Positions 52,802 through 60,860 of a DNA stretch of 64,000 nucleotides are shown piece by piece. How positions within the stretch are numbered: the first letter of the stretch is position 1; every line of letters starts with the position of its first letter. The stretch is taken from the NCBI GenBank assembly GCA_900546825.1, contig UREE01000003.1:1-64000 (forward strand), given 5' to 3'. Origin of the DNA: an uncultured Collinsella sp. GTDB lineage: Bacteria > Actinomycetota > Coriobacteriia > Coriobacteriales > Coriobacteriaceae. The translations under genes and the position numbers were made by a program. Under the pieces are notes generated by a model that worked only from the letters and a program-made list of their open reading frames with translations, ran no database searches and had not been told where the DNA came from.

Positions 52802-53740
52802 ATGGTGCAGGGCGCCAAACATATGAAGAGCAATAACGCCGCGGACAACGGCGGCTCAAGCCCTCAGCCCAAACCTCAACAAAAGCCCAAACGCCGCCGC
52901 AAGCGGCTGCCGCGCTGGGCCGACCGGCTCATCACCATCGTCATCATCCTTATCGGCGTGGGCCTTATGACCTGGCCGTGGATCTTGGACCGGCTCGAGG
53001 CCTCGGGCGTGTTCAACCAGATCAGTACCGTGTCCAGCACCGTGGACGCGCTGTCTGCCGAGGAGCGCGAGCGCATCCTGCTCCAGGCGCGCTCCTTTAA
53101 CGAGCAGCTGGCGGGCGAGGTCACCGAGCTTCCCGCCGACCAGATCGAGCCCTACGCTCAGCAGCTCATCTTTGACCGCGACCCCATGATGAGCTGGGTC
53201 GAAATCCCTTCCATCGACGTGAGCATGCCCATCTACCACGGCACGAGCGAAGAAGTCCTTATGGCGGGCGTCGGCCACCTGGAGGGCACGAGCCTGCCGG
53301 TGGGCGGCACCTCGACACATTGCGTGCTCACCGCGCACTCGGGCATGCGCAACCTGAGCATGTTCGACGACATTCACTCGCTGGAGCCCGGCGACCTGGT
53401 GCTGCTGCACACCATGAACAAGACGCTCGCCTACAAGATGGTGGACTCCGAGGTGGTGCTGCCCGAGGAGATGGAGTCGCTGACTATCGAGCCCGGCGCC
53501 GATAAGGTGACGCTCGTCACCTGCACACCCTACGGCGTGAACGACCATCGCCTGCTGGTGCATTGCGCGCGCACCAAGTACAGCAAGAAGGACGTCGACA
53601 AGCAAAAGTCGCTGGCCGGCCGCCACTGGGGCAAGCGCGAGTTTGCCGTGCTCATCGTGGTCGTGGCCATTGTGCTGTTGCTGCTGGACATCGTAATCCA
53701 CGCGGTCCGCAAGCGCCGCAAGGCCAAGGCCTCGGCATAA
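52802..53740 (+). CDS. srtC: Class C (pilin-polymerising) sortase
   Basis: This 312-residue membrane transpeptidase joins pilin subunits through the sorting threonine. A basic N-terminal tail and one membrane span (42-60) lead to a class-C-like lid region (FDRDPMMSW, 124-132) and the sortase barrel with His179 (LTAHSG), Cys241 (TLVTCTPYG) and Arg250 (DHRLLVHC). A second, C-terminal membrane span (about 285-303) is typical of class C. GAGGAG lies 9 bases before the ATG. It serves the three LPxTG-like proteins upstream. Confidence 0.93.
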   Translation: MVQGAKHMKSNNAADNGGSSPQPKPQQKPKRRRKRLPRWADRLITIVIILIGVGLMTWPWILDRLEASGVFNQISTVSSTVDALSAEERERILLQARSFNEQLAGEVTELPADQIEPYAQQLIFDRDPMMSWVEIPSIDVSMPIYHGTSEEVLMAGVGHLEGTSLPVGGTSTHCVLTAHSGMRNLSMFDDIHSLEPGDLVLLHTMNKTLAYKMVDSEVVLPEEMESLTIEPGADKVTLVTCTPYGVNDHRLLVHCARTKYSKKDVDKQKSLAGRHWGKREFAVLIVVVAIVLLLLDIVIHAVRKRRKAKASA

Positions 53741-53753
53741 GACATTCTTCAGA

Positions 53754-53788
53754 ACCACCACAAAGGGGACAGGCACCTTTGTGGTGGT
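53754..53788. repeat. Family B hairpin, copy 4
   Basis: A perfect 13-base stem (53754-53766 with 53776-53788) with a GGACAGGCA loop, 14 bases after the sortase stop. It is followed at once by a Family A hairpin, the mirror of the A-then-B order at 43.5 kb. Confidence 0.88.
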
Positions 53789-53802
53789 CGGGGGCTTCCA
53801 AA

Positions 53803-53860
53803 CCATCACAACATTCGATGAAAATCGCGGTTTTGACGAAAAGCGTCGAATGTTGTGATG
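53803..53860. repeat. Family A hairpin, copy 4
   Basis: A 15-16-base stem (53803-53818 with 53846-53860); the outer right arm ends GATGC instead of GATGG. It has the same loop subtype as copy 3. Confidence 0.82.
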
Positions 53861-53861
53861 C

Positions 53862-53938
53862 TTTTCGCTGCGGGCGGGACGGTTTTCGTTGTGGGCGGGA
53901 CGGTTTTCGCTATGGACGGTGCGGTTTCGTTGCGGAAC
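53862..53938. repeat. 21-bp tandem repeat, about 3.5 units
   Basis: Units start at 53862, 53883 and 53904 (TTTTCGYTGYGGGCGGGACGG, the third diverged), plus a partial fourth. The period equals seven codons, but no frame there looks like a gene. Confidence 0.75.
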
Positions 53939-54065
53939 CGCCGGACCACGCCCTGCCAACCGCCGCCCTCGTTACGTTTTCGCTGCATTTGGGTAAAGCG
54001 CCTGCTCCAAGCGGCCTTGCCTTGTATACTGGAACGGTTTATCTGTTATGCGGAAGGGAGCGCCT

Positions 54066-54377
54066 ATGGCACTCAGCGAGAAAGACGTGCGCGGTATCGC
54101 CGAGTACGCAAAGATCGCACTGACCGATGACGAGCTCACCCAGATGACGTCCTACATGAACGACGCCGTCCAGATGCTCGAGCCCGTCTTGCAATATGAC
54201 TTGCCCGACGTGGAGCCCACGTTCCATCCCATCGGAAGCCTGTCCAACGTGATGGGCGACGACCTGCGCGAGCCCGAGCGCGACCTGCCGCTCGACGTCG
54301 CGCTCGAAAACGCCGGCAGCGCGCGCGACCGCTACTTCCGCGTGCCGTCCATTTTGGGAGAGGGGGAGAGCGAGTAA
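54066..54377 (+). CDS. gatC: Asp-tRNA(Asn)/Glu-tRNA(Gln) amidotransferase subunit C
   Basis: This small stabilising subunit of the GatCAB complex has 103 residues, with the usual LSEKDVRGIAEYAKIALTDDE N-terminus (the helix that clamps GatA) and a C-terminal DxxREP segment (DDLREPERDLP). GGAAGGGA precedes the chosen ATG. The stop overlaps the gatA start as TAATG. The complex amidates mischarged Glu-tRNA(Gln) or Asp-tRNA(Asn), which is essential where GlnRS or AsnRS is absent. Confidence 0.95.
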   Translation: MALSEKDVRGIAEYAKIALTDDELTQMTSYMNDAVQMLEPVLQYDLPDVEPTFHPIGSLSNVMGDDLREPERDLPLDVALENAGSARDRYFRVPSILGEGESE

Positions 54378-55891
54378 TGGCGAAGAGCTTCGATTCCCTT
54401 ACCGCCGCCCAGATCGCCGCGGGCGTTGCCGCCGGCGACTTTACCGCCACCGAGGTCGCCCAGGCCTCTCTTGCCGCCATCGAGGCGCGCGAGGGCGGGG
54501 TCCAGGCATTCCTGCAGGTAGCGCCCGAGCTTGCGCTTGAGGCTGCTGCCAAAATCGACGCCCGCCGCGCCGCTGGCGAGGCTCTGCCCCCGCTCGCGGG
54601 CGTGCCGCTGGCCATCAAGGACAACATGAACCTTGCGGGCACGCGCACCACTTGCGCTTCCCGTATGCTCGAGGACTACCAGAGCGTCTACACCGCCACC
54701 TGCGTCCAGCGCATGCTCGACGCCGGCTGCCTGCCCATGGGCAAGGCCAACATGGATGAGTTCGCCTTTGGCAGCTCCACCGAGAGCTCGGCGTTCCACC
54801 GCACCAACAACCCCTGGGATACCGAGCGTGTGCCCGGCGGCTCCTCGGGCGGCTCCGCTGCCGCCGTCGCCGCGGGCGAGGTCGCGCTCTCGCTGGGCTC
54901 GGACACCGGCGGCTCCATTCGCCAGCCAGCGAGCCTCTGCGGCGTGGTGGGCTTTAAGCCCACGTATGGCGCCGTGAGCCGTTACGGCGTGGTTGCCTTT
55001 GGCTCGTCGCTCGACCAGGTGGGCCCCTTTGGCCGCACGGTCGAGGATGTCGCGCTGGCCATGAACGCGCTTACCGGCGCGGGCCATGATCCGTACGACT
55101 GCACCAGCCAGGATTGCGCCGTCGACTTTACCGAGCATCTCAACGACAGCATCGAGGGTAAACGCGTGGGCATCATCCCCGCGTTTATGGAGGCCGAGGG
55201 TCTGACGCCCGAGGTCAAGGCCGCCGTTCAGCGCGCCGCCCAGGAGCTGCAGAACCAGGGCGCCGAGCTGGTCGAGGTCGACCTGCCGCACCTGGACGCC
55301 GCCATCGCCGCCTACTACGTCATCGGCCCGGCCGAGGCGTTCTCCAACCTGGCCCGCTTCGACGGCATTCGCTACGGCTATCAGGAGGAGGGCTGCGCCA
55401 ACCTGTCCGACCAGAGCTCGCTTTCGCGCGCCCACGGCTTTGGCGCCGAGGCCAAGCGCCGTCAGATGCTCGGCGCCTACCTGCTGAGCTCGGGCGTGTA
55501 CGACAAGTACTACTACGCCGCGCAAAAGGCCCGCACGCTCATCACGCAGGACTACGACGCCGCGTATGCCAAGGTGGACACCATCCTCATGCCCGCCTCG
55601 CCGCGCACGGCCTTTAAGTTTGGCGAGATCAGCGACCCCACGCAGATGTATCTCTCCGATCTGTACACCATCTCGCTCAACATTTGCGGCAACGGCGGTA
55701 TCTCGGTGCCGCTGGGCCTGGGCGAGGATACTCATCTGCCCGTTTCTGCCCAGCTGGTGGGGCCTGCCTTTAAGGACCGTCAGCTGCTCACGTTTGCCCG
55801 CGCCCTGGAGCGCGGCTTTGCCGATGCCGCCACGGGAGCGCCCGCGCTTTCCGTCGCGCCCGATTTTGCCGGGAAGGGAGGCGAGCTGTAA
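54377..55891 (+). CDS. gatA: Amidotransferase subunit A
   Basis: The glutaminase subunit has 504 residues with the amidase signature: catalytic Lys in GVPLAIKDN (about 81), cis-Ser in GGSSGGSAAA (about 157) and the nucleophilic Ser in GSDTGGSIRQPAS (about 180). It releases ammonia from glutamine and channels it to GatB. Start and stop both overlap neighbours (TAATG on each side), so synthesis of the three subunits is coupled. Confidence 0.97.
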   Translation: MAKSFDSLTAAQIAAGVAAGDFTATEVAQASLAAIEAREGGVQAFLQVAPELALEAAAKIDARRAAGEALPPLAGVPLAIKDNMNLAGTRTTCASRMLEDYQSVYTATCVQRMLDAGCLPMGKANMDEFAFGSSTESSAFHRTNNPWDTERVPGGSSGGSAAAVAAGEVALSLGSDTGGSIRQPASLCGVVGFKPTYGAVSRYGVVAFGSSLDQVGPFGRTVEDVALAMNALTGAGHDPYDCTSQDCAVDFTEHLNDSIEGKRVGIIPAFMEAEGLTPEVKAAVQRAAQELQNQGAELVEVDLPHLDAAIAAYYVIGPAEAFSNLARFDGIRYGYQEEGCANLSDQSSLSRAHGFGAEAKRRQMLGAYLLSSGVYDKYYYAAQKARTLITQDYDAAYAKVDTILMPASPRTAFKFGEISDPTQMYLSDLYTISLNICGNGGISVPLGLGEDTHLPVSAQLVGPAFKDRQLLTFARALERGFADAATGAPALSVAPDFAGKGGEL

Positions 55892-57567
55892 TGAAGGAGC
55901 TTTCCGAGGTCCTGCAGGATTGGGAGGCCGTGATCGGCCTGGAGATCCATACCGAGCTCACCGCACTCGATACCAAGATGTTCTGCAACTGCAAGCTTAG
56001 CCACGATGACGAGCCCAACGCCAACGTGTGTCCGGTGTGTCTGGGCCTGCCCGGCGCCCTGCCGGTGCCCAATAAGCGCGCCATCGAGAGCATCGTCAAG
56101 GCCGGTCTCGCCACCAACTGCGAGATCCAGCGCCACTCGATGTTCTACCGCAAGCACTACTTCTATCCCGATATGGCCAAGAACTTCCAGACCACGCAGG
56201 GTCCGGTCGCTTTTGCCATGTACGGCCACCTGGATCTTGATGTGACCGGTCGCGGTGCCGCTGAGCGCCCCGATTGCGCGTTTGGTGAGGCCGAGGCCCA
56301 GAGCCTGGCGAGCGCTTCGGCCAACGCCGAGGGCCTGTCCACGTCCATGACGTCGACCATGCGCGAGGGCAACCAGCGTGCCGGCCACCTGGCCAGCTAC
56401 GATGCATCTAACCTGCAGATGCCTGAGCGCCGCGAGGACGGTTCCTACACGGTGCCCATCCGCATCCTGCGCATCCACATGGAGGAGGACGCCGCCAAGA
56501 TGGTGCACGTGGGCGGTGCCGAGGGCCGCATTACCGCCGCGGCCGAGTCGCTCGTCGACTACAACCGCTGCGGCACGCCGCTCATCGAGCTCGTCACCGA
56601 GCCCGATCTGCGCACGCCCGAGGAAGCGCGCCTGTTTATGGAGAAGCTCCGCCGCATCTTTGTGACGCTGGGCATTTCCGATTGCTCCATGGAGAAGGGT
56701 TCCATGCGCTGCGACGGCAACGTGTCGCTACGTCGCCGCGGCGAGACCAAGCTGGGCACCAAGACCGAGCTCAAGAACCTCAACTCGTTTAAGAGCCTGC
56801 ATGACGGCCTAGCCTACGAGATCTGCCGCCAGGCCGAGGTGCTCGAGGAGGGCGGCATTATCTACCAGGAGACCCGCCACTGGGAGCCTAGTCGCAAGCG
56901 CACCGTGGTCATGCGTGTGAAGGAAACGGCCGACGACTACCGTCTGTTCCCCGATCCCGATTTGGCGCCGTTCGATCTGGACGATGAGTTTATCGACCGT
57001 TGCCGTGGCGAGATCCCCGAGCTGCCCGATGCCAAGCGCGCCCGTTTTGAGGCCGACTTTGGCATTAAGGCGGCCGATGCCGAGCAGATCGCCGGCGACC
57101 CGGAGTTTGCCGAGTTCTTTGAGGCCGCCGCTGCCGGCATGGCTGGCAAGGAGGCCCAGACGGTCGCAAACCTGCTGGTCAACGAGATGATTGCCTACCT
57201 TAAGGGTGTGGGTCTCTCGCTGACCGAGTCCGGTATTGCGCCGGCTCAGGTGGCAGCCCTTGCCAAGCTGCTGGCGACCGATGCCATCAGTTCCAACCAG
57301 GCGCACGAGGTCTTTGAGGCCATGGCCCAGACCGGCGACGACCCCAACAAGATCGTCGACGAGCGTGGTATGCGTCAGGTGAGCGATGCCGGCGCGCTGC
57401 AGCCGATCGTGGACGAGGTACTGGCAAACTGTGCCGAGCAGGCGCAGCAGTACCGCGACGGCAACCAGAAGGTCATCGGCTTTTTGGTGGGTCAGTGCAT
57501 GAAGGCGAGCCGCGGCAAGGGCAACCCGAAGCTCTTCAACGAGTTGCTGAGAACGTCGCTCTCGTAA
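55891..57567 (+). CDS. gatB: Amidotransferase subunit B
   Basis: The kinase/transamidase subunit has 558 residues, with the conserved GLEIHTEL start, a four-cysteine zinc site (CNCKLSHDDEPNANVCPVC) and HMEEDAAK near residue 195. A YqeY-like tail domain (about 410-558) binds tRNA. It is longer than many GatB proteins (about 475) because of an extended helical tail region. The gene ends 3 bases before an exceptional three-tier hairpin. Confidence 0.97.
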   Translation: MKELSEVLQDWEAVIGLEIHTELTALDTKMFCNCKLSHDDEPNANVCPVCLGLPGALPVPNKRAIESIVKAGLATNCEIQRHSMFYRKHYFYPDMAKNFQTTQGPVAFAMYGHLDLDVTGRGAAERPDCAFGEAEAQSLASASANAEGLSTSMTSTMREGNQRAGHLASYDASNLQMPERREDGSYTVPIRILRIHMEEDAAKMVHVGGAEGRITAAAESLVDYNRCGTPLIELVTEPDLRTPEEARLFMEKLRRIFVTLGISDCSMEKGSMRCDGNVSLRRRGETKLGTKTELKNLNSFKSLHDGLAYEICRQAEVLEEGGIIYQETRHWEPSRKRTVVMRVKETADDYRLFPDPDLAPFDLDDEFIDRCRGEIPELPDAKRARFEADFGIKAADAEQIAGDPEFAEFFEAAAAGMAGKEAQTVANLLVNEMIAYLKGVGLSLTESGIAPAQVAALAKLLATDAISSNQAHEVFEAMAQTGDDPNKIVDERGMRQVSDAGALQPIVDEVLANCAEQAQQYRDGNQKVIGFLVGQCMKASRGKGNPKLFNELLRTSLS

Positions 57568-57570
57568 ACG

Positions 57571-57713
57571 GGAACCCGGGAGCCCCGGCGGGGCGGGTGC
57601 TTCCTCAAAATTTCAAACAGTCCTGCGCAAGACGAAGGCCACATTAAGTGGCCTTCTTTGCGTGCGGAACTCATTTTGAGCAAGCACCCGCCCCGCCGGG
57701 GCTTCCGGGTTCC
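57571..57713. repeat. Three-tier giant hairpin (Family D, copy 2) after gatB
   Basis: Outer arms 57571-57602 and 57682-57713 pair at 31 of 32 positions. Inside, CTCAAAAT 57604-57611 pairs with ATTTTGAG 57673-57680, and the core GAAGGCCAC-ATTAA-GTGGCCTTC forms the tip. The inner part matches the element at 19.6 kb. The outer arms are additional here. Confidence 0.9.
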
Positions 57714-57915
57714 GCAACGACTCGGCCGTTCGGGTCAGGCGGGCTGAATTGAATAGAGTGAATGGGCGCGCCGTTGGCACGCCCATTGTTTTGAAGGGAA
57801 CTCATTGAGAGGCAAGGCCCTGCGCCCGGCCCCTCGGTTCCGTGACGACTCGGCCGTTCGGGTCAGGCGGGCTGAATGGAATTTGGTGAATGAGGGCGCC
57901 GATGGCGCCCTCATT
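57667..57915. repeat. Diverged tandem duplication of about 120 bp with two terminators
   Basis: Unit 1 (about 57667-57790) and unit 2 (about 57798-57915) both start GGAACTCATT. They share an identical 32-base block (57718-57749 and 57846-57877, starting CGACTCGGCCGTTC), and each ends in a hairpin: 57761-57787 and the perfect 12-base stem 57889-57900 with 57904-57915. The last one can serve the convergent araC gene and gatB. Confidence 0.8.
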
Positions 57916-57917
57916 CT

Positions 57918-58922
57918 TTATATATGTTGGGAGCGCCAAGCGGTGGGGGTGGTGCCGGTGTGTTGCTTGAAGGCTTGGGCAAAGGCGGCCTGCTGAGGGT
58001 AGCCTAGACGCTCTGCGACCTGCGCTATCGTGAGCGAGCTATCGGCCAAAAGGTCCTGTGCTCGCTCCATACGGCGTCTGCGGATGTAGGCGCCCAGGGA
58101 CTCGCCAGTTTGGGCCTTAAAGGTGGCGCATAGCTTGGAGCGGCTCGTGTAGAGCCTCTCGGCCACCTCGTTGATACCCACATGTTTGCCCTTGTCGAGC
58201 GAGTGTTCTACAAGGCTCGTCGCTTCTTCGGCAATGGTCACGCTGACGCGTGTGTCTGCCGCCTGCCGCGCCTGCTTGTGGGCCGCGCGCGAACAGGCGA
58301 GCTCTGCGACCATGGTCTCCACGATGCCTTGCATATAGACGTGTCCGCCTACGGTGCGGGCGCGTTCCTCGTTAATCCGGCGCAGCGTGTGGCAGATGGC
58401 AGACGTCGCCTCCTCGTGCCATGGCTCGGCAAACGCCTCGAAGATTCCCGCGAACTCGGTGGGATAGCGGTGCTCCAGTTCGTCAAAAAATCCAGGCAAA
58501 AAGAGCACCGAGCGCGAGTGATAAAGCTGCCCTGCAAACAGCGGACTTAGCTCCTCGCCGCAGCTATCTTGGATAAAGCTGCACACCGCGCTGTTCGGCC
58601 ACGGCCCGCGCAGTGGCTTAAGGTTCGCAGGCGTTATGCCAGCCTTGGGCATGCATATGAGCGTGGGGGCGCTGACCTCGCTCACGCACGCGTACGGTTC
58701 GGGCGTGTATTCGGCTAGGTGCATGTTGTGCATCGGGGTAATGAAATGCTCCATGACGATGCAGGTGGGGGAAAGGGGCATGATCCATGCGCGTCCGTGC
58801 GCCCGATCGTTTGCCACCTCACCGGTAAAGACGGCGCCCTTGCCGGAAAGCTGCAGGCCAAACTGCTCAAATTGCGGTGCGTAGAGCTCGGTTATATCGG
58901 TTGCTGCCCGCCGCATTTTCAA
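57918..58922 (-). CDS. AraC-family transcriptional regulator
   Basis: This 334-residue protein has an N-terminal sensor-like region with no recognised family and a C-terminal AraC double helix-turn-helix (about 230-330): INEVAERLYTSRSKLCATFK, then TIAQVAERLGYPQQAAFAQAFKQHTG. The N-terminus may start at TTG (58922), which has GGAAGGGG at good spacing, or at the ATG 6 bases on. It is divergent from an ABC exporter-type pair. Regulators arranged this way often control siderophore-linked or drug-linked ABC systems, as YbtA does for YbtPQ; that parallel is only contextual. Confidence 0.85.
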   Translation of the reverse strand: MKMRRAATDITELYAPQFEQFGLQLSGKGAVFTGEVANDRAHGRAWIMPLSPTCIVMEHFITPMHNMHLAEYTPEPYACVSEVSAPTLICMPKAGITPANLKPLRGPWPNSAVCSFIQDSCGEELSPLFAGQLYHSRSVLFLPGFFDELEHRYPTEFAGIFEAFAEPWHEEATSAICHTLRRINEERARTVGGHVYMQGIVETMVAELACSRAAHKQARQAADTRVSVTIAEEATSLVEHSLDKGKHVGINEVAERLYTSRSKLCATFKAQTGESLGAYIRRRRMERAQDLLADSSLTIAQVAERLGYPQQAAFAQAFKQHTGTTPTAWRSQHI

Positions 58923-58996
58923 AAGCGTCCCCTTCCTTTGCGGAAACGTCCACGCCTGGCTCGATTGTGTGCCTCGGCTAACACGCCAATGATAAG

Positions 58997-59028
58997 TTTC
59001 TAACGGTTAACTCTCAAGCCGTTAGAAA
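58997..59028. promoter_or_regulatory. Inverted repeat before the ABC pair, overlapping its ribosome site
   Basis: TTTCTAACGG (58997-59006) and CCGTTAGAAA (59019-59028) are perfect inverted arms around 12 bases. The right arm includes the AGAAAGG ribosome site 8 bases before the ATG. It may be the AraC-type operator or a translation-control hairpin. Confidence 0.6.
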
Positions 59029-59036
59029 GGAATCTC

Positions 59037-60860
59037 ATGGCAAAGGGATCAAAAAGGGAAGGCGGCGGCATCGGCGAGCTGCTTGCATATGCCGGCGACC
59101 GTAAATTCCTAACGTATTTGGGCATGGCCCTCTCGGCGTTCTCGCAGCTGTTGAGCTTTGGCCCGTACGTGTGCATCTGGCTTGTTGCGCGAGATCTTAT
59201 CGCCGTGGCGCCTAACTGGAGCGAGGCCGCCGACATCGCGATGTATGGTTGGTGGGCTGTCGGTTTTGCCCTGGCAAGCATCGTGGTCTATTTCGTGGGA
59301 CTCATGTGCACGCACCTGTCCGCGTTTCGCTGCGCATCCAATATCCGCAAGACCACGAGCGAGCATCTGCTTAAGCTGCCGCTCGGCTACTTTGACACGC
59401 ACGCCACCGGTGAGCTGCGCCGTATCGTAGACGGCTGCGCCGCCTCTACCGAGACGCTGCTCGCACACATGCTGCCCGATATTGCCGGCGCCACCGCCAT
59501 GGTCGTGGGCCTGCTCGTGCTGCTTTTTGCCCTCGATTGGCGTTTGGGCGCGGCATGCTTAATCTCGGTCGTTGTTTCGTTTTGCGCCATGGCCACCATG
59601 ATGAGCGGCAAGGGCGGCGAGTTTATGAAGGCCTACATGGGTGCGCTGGTCAAGATGAACAAGACCGGCACCGAATACGTACGCGGCATCCCCGTGGTCA
59701 AGGTATTCCAGCAGACGGTCTACTCCTTTAAGGCGTTCCATGATGCGATCGCCGAATACGCCGACATGGCGCAAAACTATGCGGGTACGTTTTGCCGAGG
59801 TCCGCAGGTGCTCAACCTTACCGCGCTCAACGGCCTTGTGGCATTCCTTTTGCCCGTGGCGCTACTGTTGGCACCGGGCGAGACGGACTTCGCGCACTTT
59901 ATGGTCAACTTTACGTTTTACGCAATCTTTTCGGCCGTGGTGCCGACGGCCATGACCAAGCTTATGTTTGTGGGCGAGGCCTCTCAGATGAGTGCCGATT
60001 CGCTGGCGCGCATCCGAAGCGTTATGGATTCCAAGCAGCTCTCCGTGCCTGCCCAGCCCAAGCACCCTGCTGGCAGCGATGTGCGCTTTGAGGACGTGAG
60101 CTTTACCTACGAGGGTGCCGAAGCGCCTGCCGTCGATCATGTGAGCTTTAGCGTTCCCGCAGGCAGCACCCTTGCGCTGGTGGGCCCCTCGGGCGGCGGC
60201 AAGTCGACCTGCGCAAGCCTGATCCCGCGTTTTTGGGATGTTTGTTCGGGTCGCGTGCTTGTGGGCGGCGTAGACGTTCGCGACATGGACCCGCACGAGC
60301 TTATGGACCAGGTTGCCTTCGTGTTCCAGACCAACCAGCTGTTCCGGCAAACACTTGCCGATAACGTGCGTGCCTCCAAGCCCACGGCCACTGACGACGA
60401 AGTGCGTGCGGCCCTCTCCGCAGCTCAGTGCGACGACATTGTGGCCAAGCTCCCGCAGGGTATTAACACCATGCTCGGTGCTGGAGGGGCATATCTTTCG
60501 GGCGGCGAGGTGCAGCGCGTAGCACTCGCCCGCGCGATCCTTAAAGACGCGCCTATCGTGGTGCTCGATGAGGCCACGGCGTTTGCCGACCCCGAGAACG
60601 AGGCGCTCATCCAGCGTGCCTTTAGCAAGCTGGCGGCGGGTCGCACAGTCATTATGATCGCGCACCGGCTTTCGACCGTGGTGGGGGCCGACAAGATCGT
60701 GGTGCTCAACCAAGGTAGCGTGCAGGAGACTGGCACCCATGCCGAGCTGCTGTCCCAAAACGGTCTATACGCCAAGATGTGGGCCGAATACGAACAGGCC
60801 GCGAGCTGGAAGATCACTGCTGCCGCGGATGCCGCCGTCACGAAGGGAGGCGAGGCCTAA
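59037..60860 (+). CDS. ABC transporter ATPase/permease, first subunit
   Basis: This 607-residue half-transporter has a six-helix domain (about 20-310) and an ATPase domain: Walker A GPSGGGKST (about 383), signature LSGGEVQR, Walker B VVLDEATAFADPENE. The DEATAFADPENE sequence is common in the siderophore-linked YbtP/IrtA-type branch, where exporter-fold proteins can import iron chelates. A function in iron-siderophore uptake is therefore possible, but a plain exporter cannot be excluded. The gene begins a pair with the next one (stop TAA directly followed by ATG) and diverges from an AraC regulator. Confidence 0.87.
   Translation: MAKGSKREGGGIGELLAYAGDRKFLTYLGMALSAFSQLLSFGPYVCIWLVARDLIAVAPNWSEAADIAMYGWWAVGFALASIVVYFVGLMCTHLSAFRCASNIRKTTSEHLLKLPLGYFDTHATGELRRIVDGCAASTETLLAHMLPDIAGATAMVVGLLVLLFALDWRLGAACLISVVVSFCAMATMMSGKGGEFMKAYMGALVKMNKTGTEYVRGIPVVKVFQQTVYSFKAFHDAIAEYADMAQNYAGTFCRGPQVLNLTALNGLVAFLLPVALLLAPGETDFAHFMVNFTFYAIFSAVVPTAMTKLMFVGEASQMSADSLARIRSVMDSKQLSVPAQPKHPAGSDVRFEDVSFTYEGAEAPAVDHVSFSVPAGSTLALVGPSGGGKSTCASLIPRFWDVCSGRVLVGGVDVRDMDPHELMDQVAFVFQTNQLFRQTLADNVRASKPTATDDEVRAALSAAQCDDIVAKLPQGINTMLGAGGAYLSGGEVQRVALARAILKDAPIVVLDEATAFADPENEALIQRAFSKLAAGRTVIMIAHRLSTVVGADKIVVLNQGSVQETGTHAELLSQNGLYAKMWAEYEQAASWKITAAADAAVTKGGEA

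Noticed and set aside
53803..53938. Possible CRISPR array from hairpins plus short repeats
   Set aside because: Units are back-to-back 21-mers without spacers, and no cas gene is present.
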